In this document: one piece after another, positions 1-10,831 of the stretch | How the letters are laid out: the number at the start of each line of letters is the position of its first letter | How positions within the stretch are numbered: the first letter of the stretch is position 1 | Source: Patagioenas fasciata | Taxonomy: Eukaryota > Chordata > Aves > Columbiformes > Columbidae | Assembly (NCBI RefSeq): GCF_037038585.1 | Contig: NC_092520.1 | Coordinates: forward strand, 191,684,604 to 191,748,603 | Length of the DNA stretch: 64,000 nt | Direction: 5' to 3' | Translations under genes and position numbers: made by a program | Notes under the pieces: model-generated | What the model saw: only the letters and a program-made list of their open reading frames with translations | Databases searched by the model: none | What the model was told of the DNA's origin: nothing

Positions 1-1364
1 ATGTTGTAAGCAGCACTTTGATTAATTTCATTGTAAGGAAGACCTGAGTCAGAAGACAAAAAAAAAATCAAATTTGTTTTAGGAAGGTCAAATACATAGT
101 TCGAGAAACATTGTTATAAGGATGTTCAAATAAATCTTTCAAACTAGCTCATTCATACCCAGGGAAGCTAGATACAATAAACAACTGTATGGGAAGACTC
201 TTCTGAAGTCTTCTAAGAGCAAAAACCTGAAACTCTTCAGCACTGCTGGGCTTCCTGTGACAGAAAGAATGGCCAAATAAACCTCTACAGCTCTGTAAGG
301 GTCAAAGACCCAAAAGCATCCCATTTGACTCTTTTTTTGTATGTGCCTGCCTTTGAGAAAGCACATCAATTGCACCTGAAGCTTTTCTGCCCATTACCCC
401 AATGCCAGAACACAGACAAACAACTTGTATTGCTTGAATTTTGAGAGTCATGTGAACAAACATAACTTTCAACAGCACAGTCAGACTATGTATTTGTGCA
501 CTAATCACACCTTTTTTTTCTTCACAGCTATCACAACTCAGTAGCCTTTCAGCAATGAAATATTTCCATGAGCCTTACATTTGTGAGAATTGCATCAACC
601 AAAATTTCTAGGCAGGGTTTTTTAGACATATATCTAAAAGAAAAACACAAAACCTCATAGACCTCAGATTCACCAAAGAGACCTCCATGGGTGTAAATAT
701 TAGCTGTATCTATATGTGGTACTAGGTTAATGCCCTAAAGAGACACAGTGTCAGAAATAAAGAGTTCCCAAAGCCTCTGGTTATAAAACTGTGACAAGCA
801 GATACAGAATATATGCCATCTTCATGATCAATTAGAATAATCAATTCTCTTAGCATACTTTCAATTTGACCATCCTCCTAAAATGCTTTCTGTTCAAAAA
901 TGCCATGAAGGCTCCCTACTCTTGCAGCCTACATATTCAGGTTAGGGGAAAATTGAAGAGTCCCACAGAGACAGTTTGATAGAAAAACTATTTGTTCAGG
1001 TTGAAGACGTGTTTTTTTTCCAAGATCCCTTCAAACAATTCAATATATAAAAAGAAACTTTGATCCTTCATGCGACTTCTTTAAATGCATCTGATTCAAA
1101 ATGCTACAGGAGGTACACAGATAAAATGAAACTTAAAGTCGTCTGCTTTTTGTAACATCTCCAGAACTACCCAACATGAATTTGCTGTGATCCTTGAACT
1201 ATATGGCAATTTCTCAGATAAACTTGCTTCCAGCAACCAGTTATAACTATTATCAAAACCTCAGGAGAAACATTCATAGATATACACTACAGTACTGTTA
1301 TCAGAATGACAGCTTTTTTATGGTTTCTGTCCTAAACTAAGCAGATATGATGTGCTTTTCACAG
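1..1364 (+). other. Probable last intron of the hyaluronidase gene (partial)
   Basis: AT-rich sequence with no recognisable exon on either strand. It ends in CTTTTCACAG, a good splice acceptor directly before the hyaluronidase-like reading frame at 1365. I looked for the preceding hyaluronidase exon (family signature around the GESVALGA-type motif) and did not see it, so the rest of the gene lies before the window. Calling this intronic is an inference from the acceptor and from the truncated start of the protein match. Confidence 0.6.
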
Positions 1365-2024
1365 AACACCTGTAGAACTCTGGACAACTACCTTAGGAGG
1401 ACGTTGACCCCATATCTCATCAATGTCACCATGGCAGCCAGAATCTGTAGCCAAGTGTTATGCCAAGACTCTGGCGCTTGCGCACGGAAAAAATGGAATT
1501 CCAGTGACTATCTTCATTTGAACCCTGAGAATATTGTCATCCAAATGACAAAGGATGGAAAATACACTCTACAAGGGCAACCAACATTTCAGGATCTGCA
1601 AACATTCATAGAAAAATTTGATTGCCACTGTTATGCAGGGCACAGTTGTGAACCTAGAGCTGATATAAATGACATCCACTATCTCCATGTTTGCATTTCA
1701 GAAGATATTTGCATTCAGATATCTTCAAATTCAGTTTCTAATATAGAAGCCTCTGAAGAAAAGATCCCGTCTAACAGAACTGTATTTTCATTTACCTCTC
1801 CAAGTAAGGTGACATTATCTACACATCCTGAAATAGAAGATTTCCAATATACCTTCGGAAATGATATACTCAATAAAACAGCTGCAGGAAATATGAGTGT
1901 TGCAGCTGCCACTAGATCTGATTTAGGAGCAAATGATACTCGTACTTTCAGTAGTTCTTCATCCTATAACATAAGGATGTTTAATCTGTTTTGTTTAATT
2001 CTGATTTTGAGAAATTTAACATAA
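1365..2024 (+). CDS. Hyaluronidase (SPAM1/PH-20/HYAL4-like), terminal coding exon
   Basis: This is the C-terminal part of a glycosyl hydrolase family 56 hyaluronidase, the enzymes that cleave hyaluronan. The frame is open for 219 codons from the acceptor at 1364/1365 to TAA at 2022-2024. Family signatures are clear: the TLTPYLINVT helix, the cysteine run CSQVLC, WNSSDYLHLNP, and the EGF-like CHCYAGHSC segment. The catalytic TIM barrel would be encoded upstream. After the EGF-like part comes a Ser/Thr/Asn-rich stalk with several N-glycosylation sequons (NRT, NKT, NMS, NDT). The protein ends in a short hydrophobic stretch (FNLFCLILIL), as expected for GPI-anchored PH-20/HYAL4-type members, though as a GPI signal it is short. 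In-frame ATGs at 1347 and 1350 precede the acceptor and are not the gene start. The best match by eye is PH-20 (SPAM1), but birds carry several related hyaluronidase genes in tandem, so I leave the symbol open. Confidence 0.85.
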   Translation, partial: NTCRTLDNYLRRTLTPYLINVTMAARICSQVLCQDSGACARKKWNSSDYLHLNPENIVIQMTKDGKYTLQGQPTFQDLQTFIEKFDCHCYAGHSCEPRADINDIHYLHVCISEDICIQISSNSVSNIEASEEKIPSNRTVFSFTSPSKVTLSTHPEIEDFQYTFGNDILNKTAAGNMSVAAATRSDLGANDTRTFSSSSSYNIRMFNLFCLILILRNLT

Positions 2025-3340
2025 ATGACCCATGAAAGTGAGAATATTCTTTTCCCTGTGCTTTAAATTCTAAAGGTTTTATTTACAAAATAACCATTCC
2101 TGAAAGGCATATGATATTATCTGTATCAGGTAGCTTTTTCTATACCATAGGTCACACTTCAGCTTGAATATATTTCTTCAGTTTAGTTCTATGAACTACT
2201 ATTTGTTGCAAAGATATACTGGTCTGTATATACTGATTATACCATATGAAAGGATAATCCAGAATAAGGGACATTTTTTTATAGTTTACATTTTTAACAG
2301 TTATATTTGGAAAAAAATATATTTCTTGATAATGCTGTTTTGTATACGCCAAGCTAAACTAGTTAAATACATCTCAACCTGGATTTCACTGAGTCTCAGC
2401 AGTCAACAGGTTTGATGCTCTATGCAGGAATTAATTCCATTCCATATGATAAATAGCTCTTAAAAACATTTGTTTTAGCTTTAGATCTGTGGGACTTTGC
2501 AGCATAAAATGTATCTGATTAATGTAATGTTGCTCCACTATTCACAGTATCTACAGGGACACTGTGATTTTTCTTTTAGTTAAATATGTTCATAACTCTC
2601 CAAAAGGTTCTAACTTTAATGTTGACTTCAAATATTACAGCTTCATTATTTAAAATTTGAGCTGTAGTGGTTTATCCTTCTTTTCCCAAGCCCTCCCGCT
2701 TATGTCAGAGGTCCCCTCCTTGGCTTTCAGTTTTTTGCCTGGCCAATACTCGTAATTCCTCTGACCTCCCACTGCACTCCCGGCCAGCACTGCTCACCAC
2801 TCCTAGTTTCTCCAGCCAGCCAGCCCTAGCAACTGGCTAGGACTGTCTGTGCCATGTGGACAAAAGCCTGTGAGTGTGAGACTTTCTCTGTGCCTGAGTG
2901 TTTGGTGGACACCAGTTTGTTCCTTAGGAAGACTCGTCAGTGGAGGCTGCAAGATGCAGTGATGCTGGGAACCCAGAGCTCCCTTTCTTTCCATCCTATG
3001 ATCCTCAATCTCAGGACCACCTTTTTGATCCAGTCTGCTGATAGAACTAGGACTATTTGCTTAATATTATTTCATTGCCTAAAGCAACGTAAAAGTAGCA
3101 GAGATACCTCAGAAGAAAACCAATCCCAGATTCATATCAAGAGTCCCGTTATGATTTATGTATAGTCAGTTTAATCATTTAGAAGAAATTAATTGTAGTT
3201 CCTTTGATAAAATATCCTTTCCAGATTATTATGTCAGATGTTTAATAGATGACTGGACTTCTGATGGCTGAAGAGTGGCTGCTGGCATGGATAGATTAAA
3301 AAAGTTTCCCTAGAGCTAGGCATGATCTGCATAAATAAAT
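2025..3340 (+). other. Hyaluronidase 3' UTR and downstream flank
   Basis: Follows the hyaluronidase stop codon. I saw no canonical AATAAA soon after the stop. The first that I find is at 3334-3339, with an ATTAAA at 3295-3300, so the 3' UTR either is about 1.3 kb or uses a variant signal. Positions about 2655-3030 are more GC-rich than their surroundings and may be an old repeat; I could not identify it. Confidence 0.3.
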
Positions 3341-6300
3341 CACTACCTTCTACAGACATAACCTGCCTCAATAATGAAAATACCTGGGATTTCAACATAG
3401 TAGCCCTTATTTATGAAAACTTAATACCTTAATTTAGCAGAAAACACATATTATATCCATTGCCTTTGAATTTATAGTCATAACAGATGTGCGCAAAAAT
3501 AGCTGAAGGCTTTAGATTCAACAAGGAGAAATAATGTTTTATGGATTTTGGATAACAGGTTATCAAGAGGAAGTGACAATTTTCTCATCGCAGATATGGT
3601 GTTGAGTCCACAAGTCAAAGCTATTTCTGCCACCAGTGTTCCAAGTAGAATGATGAATAAAAAGTACATATGCAGCAGACTGTCTAGCACAAAAGAAGCC
3701 AGGTGGTTTTGATCACCTCTTTAAAAATATTGTTTCTTCACTGCAGCTTTGATTTTAGTTATTTGATCTTGGGTAAACAAAAGTCATGATTATGTCTTCT
3801 ATATAATACCTGTACCCGAGGTACCTCCCTTTCATACTGGATTTGTGGTAACTATCAGAGCATTTCTAAAAACTGGAAATGTCACTGCTAATATCTTAGT
3901 ATATTTTGTATAACTCATATGAAGTTTTATTTTTTCAGCAGAATGCTTTAACATGGTTAAAATTTTATGTTGGTACACATAATTAGAGTTCAAACATTGC
4001 ACTGCTTTGTTAAATCACAAATTAGGAGAAAGTTTCCTGAGGTTAGGCTTGTTTGTATCTAGTGCTCTGAAAGACACTGGATCTGTAGCACTTTGCGATA
4101 AGGGCACTTGCAGCTTCACAAAATCTGCAAGTCTTGCCATAAATAGTTTTGACTATCAGCCAAGCAATAGCATGCAGAGCATTTGGGATGAGGAAAGTGT
4201 GAAATCACCAGAAAAAGAGGAACGAGAAGTTAAAATCACAGAAGAGTTGAGACAGAGCACCCAGGACCTCCCAGTGGATGCCGAGGAAGTGAACTGGTAG
4301 GTGAAGAGTGAAGCAGTGGGGAATGTGGACAGACCAGTCCCTTCCCACTCAACAGTTTTTATCTACCTGCGATTTAATACCAACAACCTTTCCCTGAGGC
4401 CCATTGTAAAGATAAAGTAACACAATAACTGACAGGGTAGATTAGACGTATCCATCTGATCCCATCTCTTTTTCGTTGAGAGCCATCAGGACCAGAGAAT
4501 TAAGGTGAGAGGAAAGCAGAATATTGCAACGAACTGTCCACATAAACGTGTCTTCCTAAGCACCATCCATAAATATGTCTTGTGCTCAGATGCACAGTGC
4601 TTTACCAACCACCTTTCGACTGTTCATTTGGGATATTTATGTTACCTACATGTATATGCAATTCATGCTTTAAGTCCTACAGACTTGCCCTAGTGAGATT
4701 CAGACTACCTTCTGTGTAAAATTACAGTACTTTCCAAATATATTATTTTGCTCTGTATTATATTTGTCTTGCCCATATTCTATGCTAAAAAGTCACCATG
4801 GAGTCAGCAAGTCTCCATGGAGTAAGGAAGGAGAAAAAAAGGAAAAGGGGTGCTATGCCTTCCGTTGCTGTGATTGTTTTATGTTCAAAGCCAAACTTTT
4901 ATTCTCCTAAAGCATGCCCCCCCATTCACCTTCCATTCACTGCATTTCTTGGAATCATAAGTTGTCTCTGTAGCCTTATAATCTCAGGTTTTTGTGTTCT
5001 TGTATTTTTCTAAAGATTAAATACTAGTGGAACATTCATTTCACTTTGCCATTCATTATTTTATATTTCTACCATCCAGGCAGAATTCAGGCTGGCCATA
5101 CTCAGGGAAATGCTAAAATGGGCTTGATGAAGTGGTCTAAATGAAAGTTGTTTGTGCTTCAATGTCTAGAAATGTTGCTTCTCTACCTGAAGAATTTGGA
5201 ATGTGTGCTGCTTATTCTGGGAAACCTAAAGATATTGGCACTTTTAAGAGAGATGCCTATTGGCACTTACAGATTCTGAACAGAAGTAAAATCATAGTTT
5301 AATCCCTGCCTTATAGTTTCTTGCTTCTCTGTATTAACAATAAGAACATGGAGAGAGATTTTGAGAGACTGGCAAAAGACCACTTTGCAGACAGCCTAGG
5401 ATGTGACTAGCATCTCAAGGAATCCAGCAAAATTTGCTTTAATCCCTGCATCACACTGGGACATCCTGTTGTATATATATCAGCAAAGAATTGTGTGGAA
5501 GATTTCAGACCTGTGCAATATGCATCAGACAACTCCTAGGCACAGATTAGATTTGTATGTGTACCTATCCATCACTTTTCAATACAAACAACAAGACAGC
5601 AAAGACAGTCACATCATTTTGAAGCATACTCAGTTATGGCACACTGATGACCTTTTTAAAAAGACCAGTAAATTCCAACCCTTCAAGCATACACACTTAA
5701 AACTTACTTGAAAGGTTTTTCACAGCATGCTTGTGCAAGCCCCTGTCACCTGGACTGCCAAAGCAAAACAGCATTCACAATTAAGCTTGAGATTCCAAGA
5801 CAGTCATGAGTTTCATTCCAAAGAATAACATTGATACAAAACACTGTTTATTGCATGCCTTCAAAACAAAACCAAAAACTAATGAACCAACCAACCAACA
5901 AATAACCCACTGCTTTACTTAGCATGATTTCACCTTTCTTAGAGAAATTTATTTTTTGTTGTTTCTTCTTGGCAGTTTTTTCTCCCCTACTGAAAACCAT
6001 TGTATAGGTGGCTGGAAACAGGTTCAAAAAGCTTATTGGTCTAATTTCATCCCTTAATCCTTCTAAAAGTTTCCTGATATGTGACTATTCCAGACCCTTC
6101 AGTCTATTTTTCTGGAAAGGCTACACAAATTTAACCCCGCACCATGGAATTTTTCGTCCTAAGTTTCTGTGTATATCAGTCAATGATTTGGGTCTTCAGA
6201 GAACAGTTTATTTTTTGTAGGTGTTCTGAACCTTCCATGAGTACTTTTCATTGTCAGTAGTACTCAGGACTGCAAAATCTTCCTGCATTTGCTGTCTCCT

Positions 6301-9300
6301 TACTACATACGAGAAATTATAATAAAGGACGAAGAGGTAAAGAGCACCTATCAATATTAACATCCTCAAGAGAATAACTCTGGATTTCAATTATGTTTGC
6401 TGAGGTGTTACCACTACCATGGCATATTGATCACAGTTCTCCTTGGCCAGCAGTAATCAGGTGACATTTTTCAGTTTATGCTTGTATACCCCCAAGGTTA
6501 AAACTGCTAAGATATTTATTGATTAGTGATCAGACACAAACAGTATGAAAATTAATGTGACTCACTACTTTGTATATTCAAGCCAATATTTTGTTTCTGT
6601 ACATGCAATTCTAGAGCAAGGTGTTCAGTGGCATATGTGTGTGGACATCAGACAACACGCAGTCACCCTTCTCTGTTTTTGTTTTCATCTCCGAAAATAT
6701 ATTTGTTCAACAGAACTTCAAAATCCTGCAGAAGAAATACACCATATGTTGGCAGTTGCCTTCTGGAGAACACTGCTCCCTCAGGCTACTCGCAGGTCAA
6801 GACAAGACAACAGCTTCCCAGCGTCAAGTAATGATTTCCTGAGGCAGGGATCTCCCATTCAAAAGTAGGCTAAGGGCACCCTGTAGTCCCATAACAATAA
6901 TATAGTTAATGTCACAACAAAGCTGGAAGTACCTTAATGCTTGGACTAATAATACACAGACTTAGACTGTCTTAAAGTCCTATACATGTTTTAGTTTTCA
7001 CACTGTATATACCAAACTTAGGTATCCAAAATGGAGAGTTCTTGAGTTAAAAGCTTTTATCTGCTCCACTCTGTCAGTGTAACAATCCTTACAGAAACCT
7101 ATTTTCACTCCTTCCTTTACTGGAGCATGAGAAAAATTATTAAGATTCATACTAAAGAGACTCTGATGCTCCAACCAGCAGAGGACATGGATGATGCACA
7201 GATACACTGGTGGTCACATTACGATTCTTTCATTGAAAAGGTCAACACAGTCTTCCTGTTCTCTTTAGTAAAGCAGCTGCTTGACTCTGGCTTACAAACA
7301 GAGAAGACAACTCATCTCTCACTAACGCAGTGCCTCATTAGCAGAAAAGATGTATGGCTTATTCTACAGTTTGTTTTTTTTTTTTCCATCTGGTATATCA
7401 GGGCAAACTTGAAAATACCTGAGTAAGACATCATCTCTTTTCATGCTCTCCTCCATGGTTATTTCATTCCGCTTAAAGCTTAAGATATTCAGCTGTCACT
7501 AAAATCCGTGCTTAAACTGCAGATAATGTGATCTGATCTCTCTGGTAGAACTCTGAACTAGAGATGCGGGTCCCAAACATCTTGCCTCTACCCAAATGTG
7601 GAGATACCTGGATATGCAGTGTTGGTTCAGGTCAAGTTTTGCTCACTATGTACTTATAGCATCATCACCACTGTCATTTGAATCGTAAGATACATTGTAT
7701 AAATTCTATAGCACAAGTAAGTTTCTGTGATGGAGTAAGCTGCTTTACTATCATATCAGACACTTGCAAGACTCAATATGGCAGGTGCTGCACAGCTCCA
7801 TAACGCTGCTGAACTGGTTCTCAAGTGTGTAAATCTCAATAGGCAAGACAGAAAAGTGAAATATTTTATCAGTCATTAAATGTTTCCCAGAAAGATTAAG
7901 TAGCTTGTCTACAGTCAAATGGGATAATGAATTGTGGCCTCCTGTGCCCCAGCTCTGGCTTTTAGCTACAAGAACAAATGTCCTCTGAGCTGCTAATTGT
8001 AGCAAGGTAGCAATATTTTTATGTACAATATTCTACTACCAAACAGTCTGCAAAATAAAGAATTGCCTTTCATAATCATATAATTTCTCAAAAGATATAA
8101 CAGATTTTAGAAGAATATAACAGAGCTTTGAACTTGGACAAACCCTCCAAGACTTTTTCTTATAACATGTTTTGACCCCATATATACTGTAAAAGATTTC
8201 AGGCAGTGTACAGATGAATTATGTTTTAGAATTTACATGCCCACGCTCAGCTGGCCTTTTATGAGAATATGACTGAAAACTATTTTTTTCATAATGTTAC
8301 TTTATCTTCAATATATAGTTTCTTCAAGCTTTCATCAGTATGAGCCTTAAGCACTATTGCAGAATTTTAAAATCCTTACAAAAATATTGACTGCTCAATT
8401 TTGAGTTTTCCCCCATGGAGTAATCACGACCACTCCATTCCCAGAAATTACTCCCACAAACAGACTGTCTTTATACCAGACATTGCCAGCTGGGTGATAT
8501 GTGGAGATGGGAGAAATTATTATATTTTTCAGTTTTAAGGCAGCCAGAAACATTTCACCTATTCACTCAAAATATGATAATTGCTTTGGCTGAACCAAGA
8601 TTTTAAAGATATCAAGATTCATAGCAGAGAAATAAAATGTGTTTTGCCTATAAATTATTTCCTGAGGTCCTTTTACTCATCCAACCAGAATAACTGATTT
8701 CCACAACATCAACTTTTCCACTTCTGTCTCCAGTGATCTTTGCAGTTACTTTTAGAGTAAATAGTAACCGAACAGTAAATTTGTGACTACTAGCTGAGGT
8801 GAGGATGTAAATATGTACTGAACGGCCATCCGGCTGCTACCAAGAGGCAAGTAAAACAGCAGAGTTCTGTTACAGATCCTTCAATGCACTGTGCCACCTA
8901 TTTTCAAGAAACTTTGAGAGCTGTACCATGCTCTGATACTGCTGAAGGCACCACCAATGCCTCAGTTTTAAGAGTGGCATTCAAAATTCTGATTTTAACC
9001 CAAAACACCAAGGCCAGGGAATAGCATTAGGACAAAAAGACTGCCTGTATTGAGGGCAGCACATCATGCTACTGGGGAAAAACTTACTTCTTTTTATGTG
9101 GTCGGGACTTGCCACTGAAATCTGTCTGCTTTCCTCCAAATTTTATATTAAAAATGAAAAATAATTCCCTAATATTACCACTGGGTGGCAGGGCCAGTCC
9201 CAATGCCCAATTTCCTTCTGAAAATGTTCAAGTAAATTTACAAGGCTAAATACATTAGTATCTTTGAAAAAAAAATTACAAGATGAGTCATTTTTACTGT

Positions 9301-10100
9301 ATCTACAAACAGGGCATGAAAAAGCATAAATTTTTTCCATCTTTACAGCTAGCCCAGAACCAATTGCTCCTGACATGAATGTCACAAGTTTGTGTGATGT
9401 GACTGATGTAACCAGTGAGGTTTGTCACAAATTGCATTCTCTAAAATGCTGAATAATGTCTGTAAAAATAGCATGAAAAACAAATTTCTAAACATTTTGA
9501 TGAATTTCCTATGTTTCAATAGCAGAAGCACCCATACTAAATTTTTGAAGTGCCTTGTTTACATCTGTGTGAAAATCCTTCATCAGCCAACACCACCAGC
9601 ATTGCAACCTTCTTAAGCATCCTGTGTGACAACTTCAGAGGCTGGCAGATGGATCCAGACTAAATGTCAGGTCTGCATTCAGGGGGGAACAAGCTTTTCT
9701 CTAATGTTGTGCAGCAAAACAATCCATTAATTATCACTTAACCAGTGGAGGCAGAAGATTCCTGGTGAAGTCACCTATCCCATCATTGCCTACTATACAA
9801 AACCACCATCACAAGCATCTCTTGTTGGGGCAAGAAAAGCGCTAAGGGTGACTCTCCAAAAACTGGGGTCAGTGAAGACCCCAAATAAAGCCATGATAAG
9901 CCCTGGATCGGAAAGTCTGCGCCTACATGATGAACAATTTGAGAAAAGTTTCATGGGAAGAGTGGCAAGTGAGAACTACCATCACTAGTGGCGAAGGACC
10001 TATAAAATCCGTCCTGTCAAGGAGGCCAAGCCCACCAAGTTCTACAAATCTCAAAAGCCAGTGGTGCACACGCAACCCCCGGGCATCCCTTGTTAAGTGG
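3341..10100. other. Intergenic region between the hyaluronidase and ARL8-like genes
   Basis: About 6.8 kb of AT-rich sequence with only short, unconvincing open frames on both strands. I see no exon pairs, CR1 tail, RNA gene or long repeat. Minor low-complexity runs include a CCAA run near 5885-5899 and a T-run near 7373-7385. The last few hundred bases grade into the CpG island. Confidence 0.5.
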
Positions 10101-10538
10101 GGGTTGCTGGGCAGCCAACCCATGCCGGCAGATCTACGCCGGGCCACCCGTCCCGCCACACTCCCGCCGGGACCAGCTGTTCACCTCACACGATCCCCGC
10201 GGTGCCCCCCGTGCCCACCGCGGTGCCGGGGCCAGCGGCCCCTCGGGGAATGACACTCTCCTCCGCCTGCCGTCCCCGCCGCGGGCCAGGGCCCGGCCCC
10301 GCCCGCCATGTCGTCTGGGAGCCGCCCGGCCCGCCCCCGCTGCAGCCGCGGCGCCGTCACCTCACACGACGGGCGCCTCCCTGCCCGCCCCGGCCAGCGC
10401 CCGGCCCTGACTCACGCTCGCCCGCCCGGGCCCCGCGCAGGGCGCCCCCGTCGCTTCCCCGCCCCTGGCCGGGCCAAGCCACCCCAGACCCCTCCCCTGT
10501 CTGCAGCAAGTGGCAGCGGGAGAAGGGCGGCGGCGCCA

Positions 10539-10546
10539 TCACGTGA
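10539..10546. promoter_or_regulatory. Palindromic E-box TCACGTGA (CLEAR/MiT-TFE or USF type)
   Basis: Perfect 8-bp palindrome centred on CACGTG, 163 bases before the conserved ATG of the ARL8-like gene and inside its CpG island. The core matches the CLEAR element (GTCACGTGAC) bound by TFEB-family factors at lysosomal genes. The flanking bases here are A and G rather than G and C. USF and MYC/MAX bind the same core. Function is an inference from position and motif. Confidence 0.45.
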
Positions 10547-10708
10547 GGGCCCTGCCCGGCGCTCGGCTCCCCGCGCAGCCTCGCCGCCGCCACCGCCCCC
10601 CGGCGCGTCCCCTGCCCCGCCGCCGCCTCGCCCCGCGCTGCCATGCCCAGCAGCGAGGCGGTGCCGCTGGGACTGGGCGCCTGCCGCAGGTCGGGGGCGC
10701 TGACCGGG

Positions 10709-10831
10709 ATGCTGGCGCTGGTGGCGCGGCTGCTGGAGTGGCTGCGCTCGCTGTTCTGGAAGGAGGAGATGGAGTTGACCCTGGTGGGGCTGCAGTACTC
10801 GGGCAAGACCACGCTGCTCACCGTGCTGGCG
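10709..10831 (+). CDS. ARL8BL: ARL8-like exon 1 (residues 1-41)
   Basis: Encodes the N-terminal amphipathic helix ([17 protein letters not shown]), the [10 protein letters not shown] strand and the P-loop GLQYSGKT. The exon ends at GTGCTGGCG with donor GTACGC, a weak but valid 5' splice site. The position after Ala41 matches the family's exon 1/2 boundary as I recall it. The G at -3 before ATG 10709 gives a reasonable initiation context. The frame stays open upstream to ATG 10643 (context GCC-ATG-C). Confidence 0.9.

Noticed and set aside
1347..1364. ATG codons upstream of the hyaluronidase frame as a gene start
   Set aside because: They precede a good splice acceptor (TTTTCACAG at 1364), and the encoded protein starts in the middle of the family. 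The upstream bases are intronic.
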